Origin: G965237725 sp965237725
Lineage (GTDB): Bacteria; Pseudomonadota; Gammaproteobacteria; Arenicellales; Poriferihabitantaceae
Direction of reading: 5' to 3'
Length of the DNA stretch: 64,000 nt
Assembly: GCA_965237725.1 (NCBI GenBank)
Contig: OZ250151.1
Span: forward strand, 4,030,001 to 4,094,000
Shown: positions 17,507-26,898 of the stretch, piece by piece
How the letters are laid out: each line of letters begins with the position of its first letter
Position numbering within the stretch: position 1 is the first letter of the stretch
Notes under the pieces: generated by a model
What the model was told of the DNA's origin: nothing
What the model saw: only the letters and a program-made list of their open reading frames with translations
Database searches by the model: none
Program-made: the position numbers and the translations under genes

Positions 17507-20500
17507 GTGTTATCCCTTGCGCTAGTTGTTAATCACTTCACGAAATCGTCACCGAAAGTTCGAATCGGAAGTAATCTAAAGCTACGCATTTCTAACTACG
17601 TTGGTATTCAACCCCGCCATAACGATGCGCTGTTTAAAGAAATAAGTGCAGCGCTAAGATGCCCCGGTAAAATAATTACCAACTCGCAATATTCTTCCAC
17701 GAAATCAACAGCTGATGCAATCCACATGGCGCTGGATGGCGCTAGTCACTTGTTGATTGTAAATTCGGATGTCGCATTGGAGTGTGAAAATAAATTTGGA
17801 TTGACGGAACTACCCGATCCAATGGATGTGTTGCACCTTTCCCCAAACAAAAAATTTGCAAGCCGATGTACCAGCCTTATTCCCAATGACGCGTTGCTGT
17901 GGACAATTGACGCCAGGGGAAAACTCAATGCTAACAACAAAACAGATGCAGTCACTAACAACCAGTTGCACATTGTAGATCGAACCTTGTTTCCCATATC
18001 GCCGGTGAGAAAGCAGGCTATTTTAATGTCGAGCGCCGAGTTTACCAAGACAGGTGAACCTAAACAGGCTCTCAAACTGGCAGAGTTATTGATTCGCTCA
18101 GGGAAATATCGGCAGGCCCTGGCACACTTTGGGGAGATCAATCATAGCCAGCTGAGCCAACACGATAGTTGGCTGTTGAATTATAAATCCGCTTATTGCC
18201 TTAAAAAACTGGATCGTGAATGGCCCGAAATCGAACAGGCTCTGCTTGCTGCCTTTGATTCCGATCCGAATCGTATTGAACCACTTTACCATCTATCAAG
18301 ACATTTCAATCAGTGCGGCGATTATTCACGCGCCGCCGAACTTACAATTATCGGAATGGATATAGGGCAACCGGAACAGCGGGTTACGTTTGATTATCCC
18401 ATTTATCTATACAAATTATTTCGGGAACACATCTATGCCTGCGCTTGGTTAGGCAAACATAAGGACGCCATCAACACCGCTAATACCGTATTGCGTAATG
18501 GTCAGATCGAAAATCCAGAACGAATGGAAATTGCTCGGATGAGGTCGATTTCTCTGCGCAATGTTCAACCCTACTGGCCGGTTAATTGTCTCCATGAGAA
18601 TCAAATAATTGTTCTGGTGGCATTTAGAAATGCTGGGCCATTTTTAAGGACTTGCGTGGATAGTTTACTTAACCAGGATTACTCCAATTTCAAGATCATA
18701 TTAATCGACGATGCATCTAATGACGGCGCTCTGGATTCCGTCGACATTAGTGATAGTAGAATTACAACCAAAGTAAACGCCGTGCGTAATGGTGCACTTA
18801 GTAATCAGCTGAGTGCCATTGAAGAATACTGCCAAGCCCGCGATATCATAGTTCATGTGGATGGGGATGATTGGCTCGCCAACGATACAGTTCTAACACG
18901 AATTAACCAATTTTTTAATAGCACCCATTGCGAAATTCTCTACGGCCAGTACCAGGATTCTTATGGAAACTATGGATTATGCGAACCATTGGTGAGAAAT
19001 GACGAATCCATTGAAGATCAAATTGACCGTATGCATTTCCCGATGCACGTGCGCGCGTATCGTGCCGAACTGATTTTTCAGCTACGGCAACAAGACCCGA
19101 ACTTTTTAAGATTGCGGAACCCCCAAGGTGGTTACCTGGATGCCATAAGCGACATGGCCTTGATGCGGGCATTGATGCCTTTAGTAGACAGAGACCGCAT
19201 TCGATTTTCTGATGAAATTCTCTATATTTATAACAAATTAAACCCCGAATCTCACTTCAGCAATACTGCAAAACTGGATTTACAGATTAAACAAAGCAAG
19301 CATCTTTTCAACATCCCATTAATCCGGCATGCAACTGGTTCAATGTCTCCAGCGACGAAAAAAATGAAAGCAAAAATGCTATTTTTCGCACTTGATGCCA
19401 TGTCGCCTAAATTGATAGAGCAATGGATAACAAGTAATGACCTACCCAATCTAAAGTCAATATTGGCGCGCTGTAATAATTATGCAATACAACCCCTCAA
19501 AGGATTTGGCAATGACTGTTTCTGGAACGTTTTGTGCTCAGGTGCGAGTCCAGGTGATGTCGGGTACTATTTTAGAATGGTCTGGGATGATCAACTGTAT
19601 TCCATCGACTATGTTGCGCCACAGGTTCAGGTCAGCGAAAGCTATTTCTGGACACGTTTGTCGGAACAAAATAAACAAATTGCGGTTATCGACATACCCG
19701 AAGTCAAACACGGTGGGAATATAAATGGAATCGAAATTACTGAATGGCTTCCCCACGCTGCAACCACCCACTTAACGACAACTCCAATGACCCTTGCCCG
19801 AGACTTGTTGGATCGATTTGGTGTTGATCCCCTCAAAGGATCAACCGAGGTGAACTCGCCGAGAAACGAATCTCAGTTCGCCAGAGATCGGGACTTGCTG
19901 CTACAGTCCATTGACCAGAAAACCCAAGGTGCGCTGCACTATTTGCAACGAGGGAATTGGGATTTGTTTGCAGTAGGGTATCAACAGGCCCATGATGCAG
20001 GGCATCAATTTTGGCACGTTCACGACCCGACGGCCCGCCGAACCAAGCAAAGCTGGCGTAAAAAGCACGGTGACCCTCTGTTAGATATCTATCGACGAAT
20101 TGATCATGGGGTGGGTGAAATTTTAAGCACCTGCGACCATAATACTGAAATTGTGGCAATAGCCGGACTGGGGATGATTGAGAAGAACAGCGCCAATTCT
20201 GCACTGGACGACATACTATGGATTCTTGAAAACGACCTTGCAAAGAATCAATCCATGCCACTGAAAAAACCCTACCACGAAAGGAGGTTTTTTTCTGTCA
20301 GTCACAATGCCATTAGTGGCGCGATACGTATCAACCTGGATGGTCGGGAGTCCAAAGGCATGGTTTCCCCAAACCAATACGACGTGCTACTGGAAAAGCT
20401 GGCATTTCAGCTTTCCCAAGTTGTCAACGCGCATACCGGAGAATCAATTGTTGAAGAGTTCGTGTTTACCCATAGACGCTATCCAGGGAAAAACGTAAAC

Positions 20501-20731
20501 CGACTGCCAGATGCCTTTGTGGTGTGGAATCGTGCGCAGAAAATGACCCACTTATCATCCCCTTGGTTCGAAAAAATGCCAATCCGTTCGACAAGCATGC
20601 TGGATTTTCGAACCGGGGATCACGAAGATGTTGCCGCAATTTATTCGAGCATTAACTTTTCGGATACGGAATTCGTATCTGTGGAATCCATCGCTCCTGT
20701 CATCGAAAACTACATAAATAACGCAAGCTAG
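17507..20731 (+). CDS. Fusion: N-terminal GT-like region, TPR-like repeats, GT2 and alkaline-phosphatase-superfamily domain
   Basis: 1074 residues from GTG 17507, the only start after the in-frame stop at 17492. Residues 1-170 resemble a small GT-A fold (HLLIVNSDVAL). Residues about 175-355 are helical and TPR-like (TGEPKQALKLAELLIRSGKY, then GDYSRAAELTIIG). Residues 365-610 are a GT2 domain with DDAS (401-404) and DGDD (452-455). From 622 the chain starts FFALDAMSPKLIEQW, then DLPNLKSI, the N-terminus of type I phosphodiesterase/nucleotide pyrophosphatase proteins, and continues with QQAHDAGHQFWHVHDP and YRRIDHGVGEIL. It could add a sugar and transfer or remove a phospho-group on the same acceptor. 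It follows precursor B on the same strand. Domain borders are approximate. Confidence 0.7.
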   Translation: MLSLALVVNHFTKSSPKVRIGSNLKLRISNYVGIQPRHNDALFKEISAALRCPGKIITNSQYSSTKSTADAIHMALDGASHLLIVNSDVALECENKFGLTELPDPMDVLHLSPNKKFASRCTSLIPNDALLWTIDARGKLNANNKTDAVTNNQLHIVDRTLFPISPVRKQAILMSSAEFTKTGEPKQALKLAELLIRSGKYRQALAHFGEINHSQLSQHDSWLLNYKSAYCLKKLDREWPEIEQALLAAFDSDPNRIEPLYHLSRHFNQCGDYSRAAELTIIGMDIGQPEQRVTFDYPIYLYKLFREHIYACAWLGKHKDAINTANTVLRNGQIENPERMEIARMRSISLRNVQPYWPVNCLHENQIIVLVAFRNAGPFLRTCVDSLLNQDYSNFKIILIDDASNDGALDSVDISDSRITTKVNAVRNGALSNQLSAIEEYCQARDIIVHVDGDDWLANDTVLTRINQFFNSTHCEILYGQYQDSYGNYGLCEPLVRNDESIEDQIDRMHFPMHVRAYRAELIFQLRQQDPNFLRLRNPQGGYLDAISDMALMRALMPLVDRDRIRFSDEILYIYNKLNPESHFSNTAKLDLQIKQSKHLFNIPLIRHATGSMSPATKKMKAKMLFFALDAMSPKLIEQWITSNDLPNLKSILARCNNYAIQPLKGFGNDCFWNVLCSGASPGDVGYYFRMVWDDQLYSIDYVAPQVQVSESYFWTRLSEQNKQIAVIDIPEVKHGGNINGIEITEWLPHAATTHLTTTPMTLARDLLDRFGVDPLKGSTEVNSPRNESQFARDRDLLLQSIDQKTQGALHYLQRGNWDLFAVGYQQAHDAGHQFWHVHDPTARRTKQSWRKKHGDPLLDIYRRIDHGVGEILSTCDHNTEIVAIAGLGMIEKNSANSALDDILWILENDLAKNQSMPLKKPYHERRFFSVSHNAISGAIRINLDGRESKGMVSPNQYDVLLEKLAFQLSQVVNAHTGESIVEEFVFTHRRYPGKNVNRLPDAFVVWNRAQKMTHLSSPWFEKMPIRSTSMLDFRTGDHEDVAAIYSSINFSDTEFVSVESIAPVIENYINNAS

Positions 20732-21388
20732 TTAATTTAAACATAGTGGAGAAATTTAATTATACGCAACCAACTGGATTGTTATTTTCTAATATGATCG
20801 TTCGTATCCGTCTTAGGTTGAGAAGATTTGTCGGTACATCTTAATACGCCTTCGCCACGAAACCACTTTTTGCTCGAATGTCTGTAGGGTTCTACCCCGA
20901 TTCCACAGTCAGTTGAGTTAAAAGTAAATCCGAATTTTATATACAAATTTGACGGGTTGAGTTTCAATTTATAAAATAAAGCGCTGTGACCAAAACGTGA
21001 CCGACGCCTGTCATCTCCTGTCATTCTGTGTCACATCCTATCATTTTGCGTGGATTGGATGTGTATAAGTTGTTGAAATATAAAGAACTGATTTGAGGGA
21101 CATTAAACTGAAAATCCCCGTGTCGGCACTTGTGCGCATCGTCCATGATGCGCATCCCTGCGGGACTCGCTATGCTCGCGAAAAATCGTTCCCGACGATT
21201 TTTTCGATTCTGTCGCTGGCCACCATCTTTTCAATTAGTTAAAGCGCAATTGCAATAAGGGTTGCTTGTCTTTTGGCGAGACAAAAGAAAGTCGGTCGAC
21301 GACGAGTCGAAACACTATAATAAAAGATTAAACCTATACTCGGTTCATTACTTAAATGGCAAAGCACCCGAACTTCTGAAAATCAATC
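20732..21388. other. Gene-poor region with repeats between the GT giant and the FAD oxidoreductase
   Basis: About 650 bases. Near 21010-21045 there are short imperfect repeats of TGTCATC/TGTCATT type. At 21107-21225 lies the tRNA-Phe-derived repeat, described separately. Two short frames in the region (20782-21024 minus and 21262-21483 plus) look random and run through the repeats or into the next gene, so I do not accept them. Confidence 0.6.
21107..21225 (+). repeat. tRNA-Phe fragment split by a hairpin-rich insert
   Basis: 21107-21127 repeats the tRNA-Phe anticodon/variable part (ACTGAAAATCCCCGTGTCGG, then CA). 21204-21225 repeats its T-arm and 3' end with CCA, one base changed. Between them are about 75 bases containing stems TGCGCATC/GATGCGCA and AAATCGT/ACGATTT. 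The acceptor 5' half and D-arm are missing, so it is not a functional tRNA. It resembles an attachment-site or tRNA-derived repeat. Confidence 0.7.
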
Positions 21389-22693
21389 CTACCCCAATAC
21401 CGAAAAGCTACTTTCCAAATTTATTTTCCGTTTCCGGGAATAAAACCCAACATCAGTGGTGTATCCAATATAAGGAAACGTAAACTGTAACGGATCAATA
21501 TCATGATCACTGCCGTTTTCACAGTAGTCAATTAAAGATGCCATCATCTTTCCAGCAATGGGTGCGTTTTTATACTGGTTTCCGCTGGAGCCACATGCCA
21601 TGTAAAAGCCATCCAGCGAGGACTTGTCATATATCGGGATCCAATCATCAGAAACATCATACAAATCAACCACACCGCGTCGTTGATTAGGGATGCCAAG
21701 ATCGGGAACCCGTTGGGCGTAGCGATAAGCTTGATGGGCCCATTGTTCACTAAAATTATCATCATAATTTTCAGCATCAACCCATTCTTTCGGGTCGCAT
21801 TCCGGGTCTTCACTACCAATTAAAATATTATTGCCTTTCTCAGGCCGACAGTAACAAGCGATATCGCTGTCGGATACGATGGTGCCACTTTCGTAAAAGT
21901 CGAATCCGTCTGGCGCGGGCACATGCACCACCTCTTGTTTTAATGCGCGAGTATTTATGGTCATATCGCTGAGCACTTCCGCCATGCCATTGACTTTGGC
22001 CGATGAAGGCCCCGCTACATTGACCACAATAGGCGCGTGAATTTCAGAACCATCATCTAAGCGGACCCCTGTGACTCTGTGGCCGTTTTTGAGGATTTCA
22101 ATCACACTTTTACCAAAAACAAATGCGCCGCCATGGGTCTCTGCTGCACGTTGCAGATTATGTGTCGATAATTGTGGGTCTGTGACATAGCCTGCGGTTG
22201 GGAAGAAAATCGCATTTTCAATTTTCCCGTTTCCAGGTTTGCCAAAATCCGGGTGGTCTAATCGCCTGGGAGGCCAGAAGCTAGATAAATTGTAGGTGGG
22301 CAATTTTTTCATTATCCGCTTGGCATCCCATTGTTCATAGGGAATTCTGAGTGCATCACAGTTTTTGGTATGTTGCGCCATATGCCCATTTTGATCTGTG
22401 CACATCACCAGGCAACCGATTTGTCTAAAGTCGGCTAATCCCCTTTCATCTTCAACGCCAAGATATTCTTGCCAATCTCGCCAATAGTGATATCCCTCAT
22501 AGGCGAATGCGGTGCCATCCAATGTGGAATAATGCACACGGATAATGGCGCAAGAAGCGCTAGTGGGTCCGTATCCTGAGGCGGGGTTTCTGTCAATTGA
22601 AATGGTTTGTTTGCCTTGCCTGTTGAGTTCTAGCGCAATGGCAGCGCCTATGACACCCGCGCCAATTATGATTGCATCAGTGGTACGAGCCAT
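21389..22693 (-). CDS. FAD-dependent oxidoreductase, DAO family (sarcosine oxidase beta-like)
   Basis: 434 residues. The N-terminal Rossmann FAD motif is IIIGAGVIGAAIALELNRQG (GxGxxG at about 10-15), followed by the ID acidic strand end. The DAO fold continues with a substrate domain and the late FAD segment DGFYMACGSSGNQYKNAPIAG. It oxidises an amine or N-methyl amino acid with a flavin. It lies 9 bases downstream of the DMGDH-like gene on the same strand, so the two are probably co-transcribed and act in demethylation of a betaine-type compound. The lower sequence part overlaps repeat-rich DNA but the gene looks complete. Confidence 0.85.
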   Translation of the reverse strand: MARTTDAIIIGAGVIGAAIALELNRQGKQTISIDRNPASGYGPTSASCAIIRVHYSTLDGTAFAYEGYHYWRDWQEYLGVEDERGLADFRQIGCLVMCTDQNGHMAQHTKNCDALRIPYEQWDAKRIMKKLPTYNLSSFWPPRRLDHPDFGKPGNGKIENAIFFPTAGYVTDPQLSTHNLQRAAETHGGAFVFGKSVIEILKNGHRVTGVRLDDGSEIHAPIVVNVAGPSSAKVNGMAEVLSDMTINTRALKQEVVHVPAPDGFDFYESGTIVSDSDIACYCRPEKGNNILIGSEDPECDPKEWVDAENYDDNFSEQWAHQAYRYAQRVPDLGIPNQRRGVVDLYDVSDDWIPIYDKSSLDGFYMACGSSGNQYKNAPIAGKMMASLIDYCENGSDHDIDPLQFTFPYIGYTTDVGFYSRKRKINLESSFSVLG

Positions 22694-22702
22694 GGAATTT
22701 CC

Positions 22703-25126
22703 TTACCCGCGCATGGCTGTGCCCGTGGGATCATAGGGCGATGCGGTAATGACCATGGCTACGCGCTCCACCCCTACGACATGACATGTTAGTTGCGTAC
22801 CTACATTTGCGAACTCGGGTTCCACCAGCGCCATAGCCAGGCTTTTTTTCACAGTATGACCATAGACCCCAGAGGTGATATAACCAATGCGTTTACCTTC
22901 GCTCCAAACCGGTTCATAGCCGGATGCATCTGCATCATCTGCTTCAATTTCGAGAGTGACTAAGTTATGAGATGCGCTGTTTGTAGTTTTCTCATCAAGA
23001 GCGGCGTCTCGTCCAATAAAATCTTTGTCGAAATCTATCCATCGATCCATGCCCGTCATGCCGGGGGTATAGTTCTGCATGAATTCCGAAGACCAGATGC
23101 CAAAGCTCTTTTCCATGCGAAGGGAGTTCATGGCATAAAAACCGAATTCACGGATGCCAAATTCTGCTCCTGCCTCAAGCAGCATTTCTCGCAATGAAAT
23201 GTGTTCTGAAGCATGGCAGTTAATTTCGTAACCCAATTCTCCAGTAACAGATACCCGGCAAACCCGAGCTCGAATTAAACCTAAATCCAGTGTTGTACAA
23301 GCTAAAAATGGGATAGATGCGTGACTGACATCCTGATGGGTGAGTTTTTCGAGAACCTTCCGGGAGTTTGGGCCACACAGCGAAAAGCCTACAGTGTTGT
23401 CCGCAATATCCTGGATATGTACGTCCGCAATGCCTTCGGATTCGATGTAATCGTGGAAACGCCGCATGTGCCAATTGCGAAGATAATAAGAACCCATCAG
23501 CCACCAGTTTCCATCCCCCCAGTTTAAGACAGTGAGATCGCCTTTTAATCGGCCCTCTGGAGAAACCATGGGCGCTAAACGGGACCGCCCTGGTTTGGGT
23601 AATGGACAAGCGAGTATCCGATCCAGCCAGACCTCGGCACCCGCACCGGAAATTTCGTAACGGGAAAATGCAGTGATATCCAATAATCCCACCTGTTCGC
23701 GTACGGCTTTACATTCTTCTGCAACCAGGTCAAAGGCATTGGAACGTTTCAGGGAAGGGGTCTCGGCAAAACCTTCAGGACCAAAACACAGTGGCACTTC
23801 CAACCCCCACAGCTCGCCCCAGAGCGCACCAGCGTTCGACATGGCCGTATAGGCGGCGGATTTTTTAAGTGGACGTCCGGCGGGTAACTGTTCGTTGGGA
23901 TAGGTCATGACAAACCGCCTGGAATAGAATTGTCCCGTAGTTTGTTTAATGTATTCGCGGTTGGAGGTAAATTCACCATAACGGGCAATGTCCATTGGCC
24001 AGGCATCGGCTTCGGGTTCACCATGAATCATCCACTCCGCCAATGTCTTTCCTACCCCACCTCCCTGGAGAAAGCCTGCCATGACGCCGCAAGCCAACCA
24101 GTAGTTTTTCATTCCTCGAACAGGACCTACAAGGGGGTTACCATCCGGAGAGAAAGTAAATGCGCCATTCACCCAATTTTTAACGCCAACTTCCTGTAAA
24201 CAGGGGTAGCGGTTGAAAGCCATGACCAGTTCGTCGGAGATGCGATCAGTCTCTTCCTCGAAAAGCTCGATGCCATAATTCCACGGTGCGCCATCTATTT
24301 CCCAATGTTGATGGTTTAATTCATAAATACCCACCAGAATCCCTTGTTGGTCCTGGCGCATATAGGTGAATCCTTCCAGGTCCACCGTCATGGGAACTTC
24401 AAAATCAAGGGCCGCGACTTCGGGGATAGTATCCGAAACGAGATAGTGGTGTTTAAGCGGCGAAAGCGGTAAATCCAGGCCCACCATTCGCCCCACCTGT
24501 TTCGCCCACAATCCACCTGCGTTCACCACATGCTCTGCGTTGATAGTGCCTTTTTCGGTGACGACATCCCAACTTGAATCGGGCTTTTGAATAAGCTCGA
24601 GTACGCGATTATGTTCAATGACTTCGGCACCCAATTTCTTTGCCGCTCCCGCGTAGGCATGTACTGTTCCAGTGGTGTCCAAATAACCTTCGCGATCTGC
24701 CCAGAGTCCTCCCAATACACCTTGCACATCCATGATAGGGCATTTCTCTTTGATTTCAGCGGGGGTCATCAAATAACAATCTTCAATGCCAATGGTTTGA
24801 AAAATTCGATAAGTCGCCTGTAACCACTCCCAACGTGCGGGTGCAGATGCCACGGTGATGCCGCCGGTCATGTGTAGGCCAATGTCCTGACCGCTTTCTT
24901 TTTCTATTTGAGAAAGGAGGTCGATGGTGTATGCCTGGAGTGCGGCCATATTGGGATCAGCGTTTAAAGCATGAACGCCTCCAGCAGCATGCCAGGATGA
25001 CCCCGCAGTGAGCACATCACGTTCAATGATACACACATCTTTCCATCCAAATTTGGCGAGGTGATAAATCACAGAAGCGCCAACAACGCCGCCGCCTACA
25101 ACAACAACACGATAGTGCGAATTCAT
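22703..25126 (-). CDS. Dimethylglycine/sarcosine dehydrogenase-like (DAO plus GcvT domains)
   Basis: About 807 residues. The N-terminal half is a DAO flavoprotein (VVVVGGGVVGASVIYHLAK; SSWHAAGGVHAL, where the His is the usual covalent-FAD position in DMGDH). The C-terminal half (from about residue 420) is a folate-binding GcvT/aminomethyltransferase module (DITAFSRYEISG, RVSVTGELGYEI, FGFYAMNSLRMEKSFG, VYGHTVKKSLAMALV). This layout oxidatively demethylates dimethylglycine or sarcosine and passes the one-carbon unit to tetrahydrofolate. I chose ATG 25126 because GGAG lies 9 bases before it; the longer TTG start at 25141 would include that site. It is divergent from the TetR gene, its likely regulator. 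Confidence 0.87.
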   Translation of the reverse strand: MNSHYRVVVVGGGVVGASVIYHLAKFGWKDVCIIERDVLTAGSSWHAAGGVHALNADPNMAALQAYTIDLLSQIEKESGQDIGLHMTGGITVASAPARWEWLQATYRIFQTIGIEDCYLMTPAEIKEKCPIMDVQGVLGGLWADREGYLDTTGTVHAYAGAAKKLGAEVIEHNRVLELIQKPDSSWDVVTEKGTINAEHVVNAGGLWAKQVGRMVGLDLPLSPLKHHYLVSDTIPEVAALDFEVPMTVDLEGFTYMRQDQQGILVGIYELNHQHWEIDGAPWNYGIELFEEETDRISDELVMAFNRYPCLQEVGVKNWVNGAFTFSPDGNPLVGPVRGMKNYWLACGVMAGFLQGGGVGKTLAEWMIHGEPEADAWPMDIARYGEFTSNREYIKQTTGQFYSRRFVMTYPNEQLPAGRPLKKSAAYTAMSNAGALWGELWGLEVPLCFGPEGFAETPSLKRSNAFDLVAEECKAVREQVGLLDITAFSRYEISGAGAEVWLDRILACPLPKPGRSRLAPMVSPEGRLKGDLTVLNWGDGNWWLMGSYYLRNWHMRRFHDYIESEGIADVHIQDIADNTVGFSLCGPNSRKVLEKLTHQDVSHASIPFLACTTLDLGLIRARVCRVSVTGELGYEINCHASEHISLREMLLEAGAEFGIREFGFYAMNSLRMEKSFGIWSSEFMQNYTPGMTGMDRWIDFDKDFIGRDAALDEKTTNSASHNLVTLEIEADDADASGYEPVWSEGKRIGYITSGVYGHTVKKSLAMALVEPEFANVGTQLTCHVVGVERVAMVITASPYDPTGTAMRG

Positions 25127-25282
25127 TTTTGTTTTCTCCAAAAGCGTCGCTTGAAAATTCTAAAGAGTATGATTTTATCAATATCCACAAGCGAATATTG
25201 CACTGAAACCCAGTTATCAAATGCATGCCAGGTACATTGCCAGGAGCATCATTTGCAAATAAAATACAATGGTGTATATTAT

Positions 25283-25300
25283 CCATACATCTATGTATGG
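25283..25300. promoter_or_regulatory. Palindromic operator candidate CCATACAT-CT-ATGTATGG
   Basis: Perfect 8-bp arms with a 2-base centre lie between the DMGDH operon and the TetR gene, overlapping the possible TetR start codons (ATG 25269 upstream, ATG 25293 inside the right arm). It is well placed for autoregulation by the TetR protein and for control of the divergent operon. Confidence 0.6.
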
Positions 25301-25982
25301 AGTCAAATACTTGAAAGACAGGGTATTACTAAAAACCGTTGCTGACAGATCCAACTCAGCATCTTCTCAAAAAGAACAACTTCAGAGGTTTGACTGGTTA
25401 TCCGCGGCTTTGGAGGTGTTTGTTACACAAGGGGTGGATGAAGTGCGTATCACACGTTTGGCTGAGAATTTGGGGGTAACGCGAGGAAGCTTTTATTGGC
25501 ACTTTACCAATCGATCAGATTTGATAGAAGCGTTAGTTGATTATTGGAAAGAGAAGAACACCCCTGCCATTGTGGAATCAGTGGCTAATGTGCAGAGTCT
25601 ATCCTCAGGAATCCTCAGATTTTTTGAAACCTGTATTGATGTTGAACAATTTGATCCACATTTGGATTTGGCCATAAGAGAATGGGCTCGAAGGTCAAAG
25701 AAAATTCGAATGGCCTTGGACAATGCGGATGAGGTTCGAATTCAGGCTTTTAAGGAATTTTTTACACGTTTCGAATACGCCATGCCTGACGCGCTCATTC
25801 GAGCACGCATATTATATTTTGCCCAAATCGGATATTACGCGCTTAAAGTCACTGAACCTTTGGAACTTAGATTGAGCTATACCGATTCCTATTTCGAAAG
25901 CTTTACGGGAAGGCAGTTGGATCAAAATGAAAGAGATCAATTTAATAGTCGCATCCTTGAAAAATTTGGTGGTAAATTGTAA
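25293..25982 (+). CDS. TetR/AcrR-family regulator
   Basis: About 229 residues. An N-terminal HTH (ALEVFVTQGVDEVRITRLAE, then GVTRGSFYWHFTNRSDLIEAL) is followed by a helical ligand domain ending near IGYYALK. Starts at ATG 25269 or 25293 are possible. The palindrome that includes 25293 and the non-conserved first 25 residues make the shorter form or an even later start reasonable. It is divergent from the dimethylglycine dehydrogenase-like operon and probably controls it; the ligand would be a pathway intermediate. Confidence 0.85.
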   Translation: MYGVKYLKDRVLLKTVADRSNSASSQKEQLQRFDWLSAALEVFVTQGVDEVRITRLAENLGVTRGSFYWHFTNRSDLIEALVDYWKEKNTPAIVESVANVQSLSSGILRFFETCIDVEQFDPHLDLAIREWARRSKKIRMALDNADEVRIQAFKEFFTRFEYAMPDALIRARILYFAQIGYYALKVTEPLELRLSYTDSYFESFTGRQLDQNERDQFNSRILEKFGGKL

Positions 25983-26072
25983 TAGGGAGAACATCTACCA
26001 GGACATCCAGAAGGCGGCCTAGAAGCGTAGCTTCTCGTATCCAAAATCAAAGACCTGACCCCGTATCTTCTT

Positions 26073-26576
26073 TTACCTAATATAGGCTACTAATACATCA
26101 GAGTCTGTAATACCCGCCTTAAATTTAAAACTATACTTAGGATTAATCTTTAACAATAGACTTTTAACTTCTTTAACGCTCGTACCATATTTACCAAATA
26201 GCCGTACATCATCCAACATAATTAAGTGATCTTTAATGTGATGCTGGCCAATGGCTACAAGCTCACTCTTAATAGGAGAATGAGTATCACCAGGCTGTTT
26301 ACCTCCTTGGTAATGAGCATCTAACCAAAAAGTAGCAGGTTCATCAATGGTTTTAAGAATACTACTTAATACTACAGGTGAATCGCCTAGATGAAATATA
26401 ACATTTGAGTCTTTAAACTTAGTCCTTACTTGATTGTAGAATGATTCTACAATTTCTATTGTGTGATATGTCTCATAAAGATCTTTAAACTTTTTAACAG
26501 TATTACCTGTATAGGTTCCAGTCTCTACAAAAACGTTATGATCTTTTATTCGTTTAGGGTTAAAGTTGCAAGGCAT
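26073..26576 (-). CDS. Class I SAM-fold-like protein, AT-rich
   Basis: 167 residues. The N-terminal strand-loop VFVETGTYTGNTVKKF and the following HTIEIVESFY resemble motif I and II of class I methyltransferases. FWLDAHYQGG and LIMLDDVRLFGKYGTSVKEV resemble the later part of small FkbM- or capsule-associated proteins. The coding DNA is visibly more AT-rich than its neighbours at 26.9-29.1 kb, which suggests recent acquisition. It may modify a glycan or protein; catalytic activity is not demonstrated. Upstream lies about 320 bases without other genes, containing only the tRNA-derived repeat. Confidence 0.55.
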   Translation of the reverse strand: MPCNFNPKRIKDHNVFVETGTYTGNTVKKFKDLYETYHTIEIVESFYNQVRTKFKDSNVIFHLGDSPVVLSSILKTIDEPATFWLDAHYQGGKQPGDTHSPIKSELVAIGQHHIKDHLIMLDDVRLFGKYGTSVKEVKSLLLKINPKYSFKFKAGITDSDVLVAYIR

Positions 26577-26802
26577 TGATTTATATATTAATCTTTAAAT
26601 GGACATACACTCAATTATCTCTTTTGGTCTGTATCCGTGTACATTGAAATATCACAATCGTTTATATGAAGAATCATATCATTAACATTCAAGTGATTAG
26701 TTTTATTGTATTCCGTCTGAACATGTGAGTTTAAAATGGTGTAAATATTTAGAGAGACTTCCGTTAATTAAACGATATTGAGAGCAGAGTGGTATCCATG
26801 AT

Positions 26803-26895
26803 ACTGAAAATCCCCGAATTGGCAGTTGTGCGCATCGTCCATGATGCCAATCCATGCGGGGCTAGCTACGCTCGCAAATAGTCGGTGGTGGCATT
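26803..26895 (+). repeat. Second tRNA-Phe-derived hairpin repeat, diverged
   Basis: ACTGAAAATCCCCG at 26803 matches the tRNA-Phe anticodon arm. It is followed by the same insert as at 21128 (TGTGCGCATCGTCCATGATG, then a variant of GCGGGACTCGCTATGCTCGC). The 3' tRNA half is missing. The gap 26577-26802 shows nothing else that I can name. Confidence 0.6.
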
Positions 26896-26898
26896 GAT

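Noticed and set aside
20782..21024. 80-codon frame on the minus strand
   Set aside because: Runs through short repeats, composition looks random.
21107..21225. Second functional tRNA-Phe
   Set aside because: Acceptor 5' half and D-arm are missing and the T-arm is separated by a 75-base insert.
21262..21483. 73-codon frame
   Set aside because: Overlaps the 3' end of the FAD oxidoreductase and follows repeat DNA.
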